NCBI GenBank assembly: GCA_017548175.1
Contig: JAFYMZ010000155.1
Location: forward strand, 1-9,724
Length of the DNA: 9,724 nucleotides
Source: Clostridia bacterium
Lineage (GTDB): Bacteria; Bacillota_A; Clostridia; Oscillospirales; Butyricicoccaceae
Reading direction: 5' to 3'
This document shows positions 5,742-9,724 of the stretch, one piece after another. The first letter of the stretch is position 1. Each line of letters begins with the position of its first letter. A program made the position numbers and the translations under genes. The notes under the pieces are model-generated. The model was not told where the DNA came from. It saw only the letters and a list, made by a program, of their open reading frames with translations, and did no database searches.

Positions 5742-6224
5742 TCAATCTTTCGTCAGGTCTTCCATAGTGCCACTTACCAGTTTCAGCAGGTCGTCGGGGG
5801 CCAGCTCGATCTGCTGGCCGATCTTGCCGGCGCTGACGATGATGGTCTCCTGCAGGATGGCGGTCTCGTCCAGATAAATGGGGTAGGGCTTTTTCAGTCC
5901 CACGGGGCTGCAGCCGCCACGGACGTAGCCGGTGACCTTGTTGATGTCGGCCACGGGGATCATAGCCACGGATTTTTCGCTTGCGGCCCGGGCGGCTTTC
6001 TTCAGATCCAGTTCGCCGGTGACGGGAATGACAAAGACGGCGTAATTGCCGCTGGCGCCGCGGGTGACCAGGGTCTTGAACACCTGTGCCGGGTCTCGAC
6101 CGATGAGGGATGCCACGGTGATGCCGTCCACGGCGTCCTTGCCGTGGGGGTAGGTGTGGGCGGTATAGGAAATGCCGGCCTGTTCTACCAGGCGCATGGC
6201 GTTGGTCTTTTGTTCTGCTGCCAT
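5742..6224 (-). CDS. ybaK: YbaK/EbsC-type aminoacyl-tRNA deacylase (Cys-tRNA(Pro) deacylase)
   Basis: This encodes 160 residues, the normal size of stand-alone YbaK. The family hydrolyses mischarged tRNA, typically Cys-tRNA(Pro), in trans after prolyl-tRNA synthetase releases it. The seen signatures are GITVASLIGRDPAQVFKTLV (residues about 34-53), with the conserved lysine K50 in VFKTLV, FVIPVTGELDLKKAA near 64-78, and the glycine-rich GYVRGGCSPVGLKK at 99-112, followed by the strand IYLDE and the IIVSAGKIG segment at 128-136. The start at 6224 follows a strong AAGGAGGG on the minus strand with 8-base spacing. The frame stays open further upstream, but that would run through the neighbour's terminator and is not used. 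The gene stands alone between two hairpin terminators, so it is probably transcribed from its own extended -10 promoter. The exact tRNA specificity cannot be read from the sequence. Confidence 0.93.
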   Translation of the reverse strand: MAAEQKTNAMRLVEQAGISYTAHTYPHGKDAVDGITVASLIGRDPAQVFKTLVTRGASGNYAVFVIPVTGELDLKKAARAASEKSVAMIPVADINKVTGYVRGGCSPVGLKKPYPIYLDETAILQETIIVSAGKIGQQIELAPDDLLKLVSGTMEDLTKD

Positions 6225-6254
6225 AAAAAGTCCCTCCTTTGGGATGTTACACAT

Positions 6255-6263
6255 AGCATACCA
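6255..6263 (-). promoter_or_regulatory. Possible extended -10 promoter of the YbaK-type gene
   Basis: On the minus strand TGGTATGCT (6263-6255) reads TG-N-TATGCT, an extended -10 element. No good -35 lies 17 bases upstream, where the sequence is TTTTCT from the preceding terminator tail. The position, about 30 bases before the ATG at 6224, is sensible. Confidence 0.35.
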
Positions 6264-6273
6264 CATCTTGGGC

Positions 6274-6305
6274 AAAAAGAAAAGCGGCACTTGCGTGCCG
6301 CTTTT
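6274..6305 (-). terminator. Terminator of the transglutaminase-like gene
   Basis: AAAAGCGGCAC (6280-6290) and its exact inverse (6295-6305) flank a 4-base loop. Read leftward, the stem ends in TTTTCTTTTT, a good U tract, only 14 bases after the stop of the gene at 6319-7704. Confidence 0.85.
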
Positions 6306-6318
6306 GTGTATGTAGGGA

Positions 6319-7704
6319 TCAATCCAGCAGAGTGAACTCCACCATGGTCTGGCTGCGGCGGTAATCGCCGAAGGGCAGGCCGCGATCTTCATATTCGATC
6401 TCGCCCAGCTGATTGTCATAGGGGTCTGCACGCCAGTGCATCTTGGGGGGATCAAACTCGGCCTGGAACTGGCGGTTGGCAATGGTGCGATAGCAGTCCA
6501 GATTACCGAAGTAGAAGGCATGACGCTCTTCGTCGCCATCACAGAATGCGCTGCCGCCGAAGGACAGGTCAGCCAGCATCCAGCCGTAGGGAGCCACATA
6601 GAAACGTGCCCAGTCGTGCGCGCCCACATCGCCGGGCTCGGAGAACAGGCCGGTCTGCCACTGGCAAGGAATGCCGGCGCAGCGGCACAGGGTAATGAAC
6701 AGCAGGGTCTGCACGCCGCAGTCACCACGGGCGTTGCGTGCGCAGTTTTCGGGGATGTTCTCCAGACCGAAGTAAGCGCGCATGAAGGAGTAACGTACAC
6801 GCTTGGTGGTGAAGTCGTAGAATGCCTTGGCCTTCTCGATGGGAGAGGTCATACCCTGGGTCAGTTCTTCTGCCAAAGCGCGGATGAAGGGGGTAAAGAC
6901 GATCTGAGGCTGGATCTCTTCGGTGTCAAAAGTGGGCTGCACGGCATCGGGGATGATCTGGAAGGGATCGCAGTAGGTGGCGGTGTAGTCGTAGGAATAC
7001 TCTACCCAGAACTCGTGGTTCTCCTGCATCACTTCTTCCCAGAAGATGGTGCGCTGCTCGGCATCTTCGGCTGCAATGTGGGTGGGGGTACCGTAGGTGT
7101 CGTGGATGACGATGTTGCTCTGCTGCTCGCAAGCCAGAGGAATGGGCACATGCACGCGCACCAGCTTGCCGGGCTCAAAGGCCTCGTCCTTGATGCGGAC
7201 GGAAGCACGGATGCGGATGTGCGCCGTCTGGCTGCCCTTGTTCTTGATCATAGAACGCATTTCGGCGCGACGCTCCAGCTTGGCAGCGGCGTTGCCTTCA
7301 ATGCCGCCAACGGCACTGCTCTTGCAGCGGTTAGCGAAGGCGGGATAGGTCTTCTTCAGGGTGCCCACGAAGGAGTTCACCAGATGTACTTCGCCGTTGA
7401 CATAGATCCAGTCGATGCGGTCACTGTCCATCAGCTCCTGCAGCTCTTCCATGGTAAAGTCGGGGATGTCTTCCTGCACGCGTGCCAGACCGGTCTCCAT
7501 AGTATAGCGGAAGTCGGCAGGCAGACGGACGATCAGTTCGCGCTGCAGAACCAGACAGTTCCGCAGGGCCTCGGGCACGCCTTCGTCACCCAGCTTGCGG
7601 TCGATGAGCTCAATGGCTTTGTCAAAATAACCGGCCAGCTTGTAGCGCTGAATGTTCTCGGGCAGACCCACGTTCAGGTATTTGAAATAATCGTTCTGAT
7701 ACAT
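6319..7704 (-). CDS. Cytoplasmic transglutaminase-like protein
   Basis: This encodes 461 residues. The C-terminal third carries a transglutaminase-like papain-fold core with the full Cys-His-Asp triad: C329 in RGDCGVQTLL, H363 in GAHDWARFYV and D379 in WMLADLSFGG. Such domains act as cysteine peptidases or transamidating enzymes; the substrate here is unknown. Residues 1-125 are mostly helical and charged with a NYFKYL-like start. Residues 160-245 look beta-rich (IRIRASVRI, LVRVHVPIPL, EFWVEYSYDYTA), typical of the strand domain that precedes the catalytic core in this superfamily. There is no signal peptide or membrane segment, so it is probably cytoplasmic, unlike many secreted relatives. 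ATG 7704 is chosen because AAAGGAG lies at the right distance; a TTG at 7710 in the same frame would overlap that spacing. It is monocistronic, with its own terminator. I am confident of the fold, not of the function. Confidence 0.88.
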   Translation of the reverse strand: MYQNDYFKYLNVGLPENIQRYKLAGYFDKAIELIDRKLGDEGVPEALRNCLVLQRELIVRLPADFRYTMETGLARVQEDIPDFTMEELQELMDSDRIDWIYVNGEVHLVNSFVGTLKKTYPAFANRCKSSAVGGIEGNAAAKLERRAEMRSMIKNKGSQTAHIRIRASVRIKDEAFEPGKLVRVHVPIPLACEQQSNIVIHDTYGTPTHIAAEDAEQRTIFWEEVMQENHEFWVEYSYDYTATYCDPFQIIPDAVQPTFDTEEIQPQIVFTPFIRALAEELTQGMTSPIEKAKAFYDFTTKRVRYSFMRAYFGLENIPENCARNARGDCGVQTLLFITLCRCAGIPCQWQTGLFSEPGDVGAHDWARFYVAPYGWMLADLSFGGSAFCDGDEERHAFYFGNLDCYRTIANRQFQAEFDPPKMHWRADPYDNQLGEIEYEDRGLPFGDYRRSQTMVEFTLLD

Positions 7705-7962
7705 AAGCAACTCTCCTTTATTTGATATGTGCTCTATCTGTCATCATACATCAAATATTCTGAAAAAGGAAGAGGAATTCGGAAAAAAGCGGTCGAAAAT
7801 ATTATTCCATATGAAAAGCAAAATGGAAACCGCTATATAGCGCGGACGGAAAAAGAAAACCCACGGAAAAGTTTTGAAACTGTACGCAATAGAAAAACAC
7901 AAGATGGTGTGTGGCGGCGGAAAAGTTGTCAATTGGAGAATTGTCACAAAATAAAAAACGGA
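7705..7962. other. Non-coding spacer between the transglutaminase-like gene and the nrdD control region
   Basis: The stretch 7705-8117 has no gene (413 bases); its right part holds the nrdD promoter and NrdR boxes described separately. In this left part I see the ribosome binding site of the leftward gene (7711-7719), a possible leftward -10 (TATGAT on the minus strand, around 7743-7748) without a good -35, a perfect 12-base palindrome CGCTATATAGCG at 7831-7842, and CAATT-GGAG-AATTG near 7930-7943. None of these has a clear assignment. Confidence 0.5.
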
Positions 7963-7978
7963 ACACTATATTTTGTAC
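7963..7978 (+). promoter_or_regulatory. NrdR box 1
   Basis: ACACTATATTTTGTAC matches 13 of 16 positions of the NrdR box consensus as I recall it (acaCwAtATaTwGtgt). It lies just upstream of the nrdD -35, with its start exactly 30 bases before that of box 2, about three helical turns. This is the paired arrangement expected for NrdR, the ATP-cone repressor of ribonucleotide reductase genes. Confidence 0.8.
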
Positions 7979-7989
7979 TCCTTTTGCTA

Positions 7990-8018
7990 TTGACACTATA
8001 TTCTGTGCGTTATATAAT
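7990..8018 (+). promoter_or_regulatory. nrdD promoter
   Basis: TTGACA (7990-7995) and TATAAT (8013-8018) are 17 bases apart, a perfect sigma-A consensus. A second TATAAT lies at 8020-8025, giving a possible alternative start. NrdR box 2 overlaps the -35 and spacer, so repressor binding should block RNA polymerase directly. The predicted start near 8025 leaves a leader of about 90 nt. Confidence 0.88.
7993..8008 (+). promoter_or_regulatory. NrdR box 2 overlapping the nrdD -35
   Basis: ACACTATATTCTGTGC matches 13 of 16 consensus positions and begins with the same ten bases as box 1. It covers the last three bases of the TTGACA hexamer and most of the promoter spacer. Confidence 0.8.
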
Positions 8019-8039
8019 GTATAATACACGGCGGATGCC

Positions 8040-8055
8040 CCACAAGATATTGTGG
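8040..8055 (+). promoter_or_regulatory. Possible third NrdR-like box / leader hairpin
   Basis: CCACAAGATATTGTGG fits the NrdR box pattern at 13 of 16 positions and is itself an inverted repeat (CCACAA, GATA loop, TTGTGG). It lies in the transcribed leader, 47 bases after the start of box 2, so its spacing is not the standard three turns. It may instead be a small RNA hairpin. Confidence 0.35.
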
Positions 8056-8117
8056 ATGATGTTTGAAAAATAGTAAAGTGAGAATAGAGAAGCGATAACA
8101 GGAAGGGGAACGAGCGA

Positions 8118-9724
8118 ATGAAGATCATCAAGCGTAACGGCGCAGAAGAGACCTTTGACGTAACAAAGATCATCAACGCCATTCAGAAAGCAAATGATAC
8201 CGTAGACGACAAGTACAAACTGACCCGCGTGCAGGTGCAGCGCATTGCACAGGCTGTCGTGCTGTCCTGTGAAGAAATGAACCGCACTCCTGCGGTGGAA
8301 GAGATCCAGGACTTTGTAGAAAAGCACATCATGGCCCACGGTGCCTTTGAAGTTGCCAAGAACTACATCACCTATCGTTATACCCGTACGCTGGTGCGTC
8401 AGAAGAACACCACCGACGATAAGATCATGTCTCTGATCGAGTGCAACAACGAAGAGGCCAAGCAGGAGAACGCCAACAAGAACCCCGTGGTCAACTCCAC
8501 CCAGCGTGACTACATCGCCGGCGAAGTTTCCCGCGATATCACCAACCGTCTGCTGCTGCCCAAGGAGATCGTGGACGCCCACAACGAGGGCATCATCCAC
8601 TTCCACGATGCCGACTATTTTGCGCAGCACATGCACAACTGCGATCTGGTGAATCTGGAGGATATGCTGCAGAACGGTACCGTCATCACCGATACCCTCA
8701 TCGAGCGTCCCCACAGCTTCTCCACCGCCTGCAATATCGCAACCCAGATCATCGCACAGGTTGCTTCCAACCAGTACGGCGGTCAGTCCATCTCTCTGGC
8801 ACATCTGGCACCCTTTGTGCAGGTCAGCCGTGAGAAGATCCGCGCCAACGTAGAGGCCGAGATGGAAGCCGTCGGCGCCAACGTCACCGAAGAGCAGATC
8901 AAGAACCTCACCGAAAAGCGCCTGCGCGAAGAGATCCGCCGCGGCGTGCAGACCATCCAGTATCAGGTGGTCACCCTGCTGACCACCAACGGTCAGGCTC
9001 CCTTCGTCACCGTCTTTATGTATCTGGGCGAGGCTAAGAACGAGCAGGAGCAGGCAGACCTGGCTCTCATCATTGAAGAAGTGCTGGCACAGCGCTGCCA
9101 GGGCGTCAAGAATGAGAAGGGCGTGTGGGTCACGCCCGCATTCCCCAAGCTGATCTACGTGCTGGAAGAAAACAACATCCACGAAGATTCTCCCTACTGG
9201 TACCTGACCAAGCTGGCTGCCAAGTGCACCGCCAAGCGTATGGTGCCCGACTATATCTCCGCCAAGAAGATGATGGAGCTGAAGGGCGACGTGTACGCCT
9301 GCATGGGCTGCCGCAGCTTCCTGACTCCCGACCGCTTTACCGATGCAGGCATCGGCAACATTGCCAATGCGGGTAACTATGAGCCCGGCAAGCACCGGTA
9401 TTACGGCCGCTTCAATCAGGGCGTCGTTACCATCAACCTGCCCGATGTGGCACTGTCCAGCGGCGGCAATCTGGACAAGTTCTGGAAGATCTTTGACGAG
9501 CGTATGGATCTGTGCTATCGCGCACTGATGTGCCGTCACGAGCGTCTGAAGGGCACCCTGTCCGATGCTGCTCCCATTCTGTGGCAGTACGGCGCTTGCG
9601 CCCGTCTGGCCAAGGGTGAGCCCATCGACAAGCTGCTGTTCGATGGTTACTCCACCATTTCTCTGGGCTATGCAGGTCTGTATGAGTGTGTCAAGTATAT
9701 GACCGGTAAGAGCCACACCGACCC
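8118..9724 (+). CDS. nrdD: Anaerobic (class III) ribonucleoside-triphosphate reductase, 3' truncated
   Basis: The frame runs without a stop from ATG 8118 to the window edge: 535 residues of a protein normally about 700 or more. The start follows GGAAGGGG (8101-8108). The enzyme reduces ribonucleoside triphosphates to deoxynucleotides with a glycyl radical under strict anaerobiosis. Residues 1 to about 92 form an ATP-cone (MKIIKRNGAEETFD start), the allosteric activity domain. Catalytic-barrel landmarks include GIIHFHDADYF (159-168), HNCDLVNLEDML with C175, FSTACNIATQ (201-210), QYGGQS, and CMGCRSFL, whose C398 is the likely thiyl-radical cysteine. The C-terminal zinc cysteines and glycyl-radical loop lie beyond the window. 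The activase gene nrdG is expected just downstream but cannot be seen. Promoter and NrdR boxes upstream agree with this identity. The opposite strand is also widely open here because of codon bias only. Confidence 0.96.
   Translation, partial: MKIIKRNGAEETFDVTKIINAIQKANDTVDDKYKLTRVQVQRIAQAVVLSCEEMNRTPAVEEIQDFVEKHIMAHGAFEVAKNYITYRYTRTLVRQKNTTDDKIMSLIECNNEEAKQENANKNPVVNSTQRDYIAGEVSRDITNRLLLPKEIVDAHNEGIIHFHDADYFAQHMHNCDLVNLEDMLQNGTVITDTLIERPHSFSTACNIATQIIAQVASNQYGGQSISLAHLAPFVQVSREKIRANVEAEMEAVGANVTEEQIKNLTEKRLREEIRRGVQTIQYQVVTLLTTNGQAPFVTVFMYLGEAKNEQEQADLALIIEEVLAQRCQGVKNEKGVWVTPAFPKLIYVLEENNIHEDSPYWYLTKLAAKCTAKRMVPDYISAKKMMELKGDVYACMGCRSFLTPDRFTDAGIGNIANAGNYEPGKHRYYGRFNQGVVTINLPDVALSSGGNLDKFWKIFDERMDLCYRALMCRHERLKGTLSDAAPILWQYGACARLAKGEPIDKLLFDGYSTISLGYAGLYECVKYMTGKSHTD

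Noticed and set aside
7705..7710. TTG at 7710 as the start of the transglutaminase-like protein
   Set aside because: It would leave almost no spacing after the AAAGGAG at 7713-7719, whereas ATG 7704 has a normal 8-base gap.
6436..7725. Plus-strand open frame opposite the transglutaminase-like gene
   Set aside because: The minus-strand product has a complete catalytic triad and a correctly placed RBS; the opposite frame is compositionally biased and has no RBS.
7729..8073. Plus-strand ORF with a GTG start in the nrdD upstream spacer
   Set aside because: No ribosome binding site precedes it. It reads through both NrdR boxes and the nrdD promoter, and the encoded peptide is a random-looking basic sequence.
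8010..9716. Long minus-strand open frame opposite nrdD
   Set aside because: It is also a codon-bias shadow: the plus strand encodes a full NrdD N-terminal and core region, while the antisense product is repetitive and has no family motifs. It also crosses the nrdD promoter region.

Overview
The window looks like a chromosomal segment from an anaerobic, low-oxygen-adapted Clostridia relative, most likely an Oscillospiraceae/Ruminococcaceae-type gut bacterium. This is an inference from several things. The class III (oxygen-sensitive) ribonucleotide reductase nrdD is present, the Shine-Dalgarno sites are strong AGGAGG-type, and the housekeeping genes are moderately GC-rich with short AT-rich promoters. 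The glutamate dehydrogenase closely resembles the clostridial (Clostridium symbiosum-like) enzyme. No rRNA, tRNA, CRISPR array, insertion sequence or prophage gene is visible.

Layout, left to right. (1) 1-684 (+): the C-terminal end of a protein cut by the window edge, carrying a YacP/Rae1-like NYN nuclease domain behind a long N-terminal extension; probably the tail of a TetM/EF-G-like translation GTPase-NYN fusion. (2) 685-957: a regulatory leader with a perfect TTGACA-17-TATAAT promoter, two mutually exclusive hairpins ending in an intrinsic terminator, a possible 8-codon ORF and a perfect 10-bp inverted repeat. (3) 958-2864 (+): a tight three-gene cluster I cannot assign to a family: an AT-rich secreted protein, a polytopic membrane protein and a small single-pass anchored protein. 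(4) 2933-3946 (-): asnA, ammonia-dependent asparagine synthetase. It is divergent from (5) 4269-5621 (+): gdhA, hexameric glutamate dehydrogenase. Their promoters lie in a shared 322-base region. (6) 5742-6224 (-): a YbaK-type aminoacyl-tRNA deacylase. (7) 6319-7704 (-): a cytoplasmic transglutaminase-like protein. (8) 8118-9724 (+): nrdD, truncated at the right edge, behind a consensus promoter overlapped by two clear NrdR boxes, with a third box-like palindrome in the leader.

How the parts work together. asnA and gdhA form a divergent pair that both use ammonium, making asparagine and interconverting 2-oxoglutarate and glutamate. The NYN protein and YbaK both act on translation quality control, but they are not neighbours and nothing ties them together. 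nrdD makes deoxynucleotides without oxygen and is predicted to be under NrdR control. Genes are mostly separated by strong symmetric hairpins (2894-2919, 5652-5677, 6280-6305), so the window consists of short independent transcription units.

The best candidate for something undescribed is the 734-2864 unit: a very strong promoter gated by an attenuator-like leader in front of an unrecognised secreted/membrane three-gene cluster whose first gene has base and codon use unlike the rest of the window. I have no evidence of its function.
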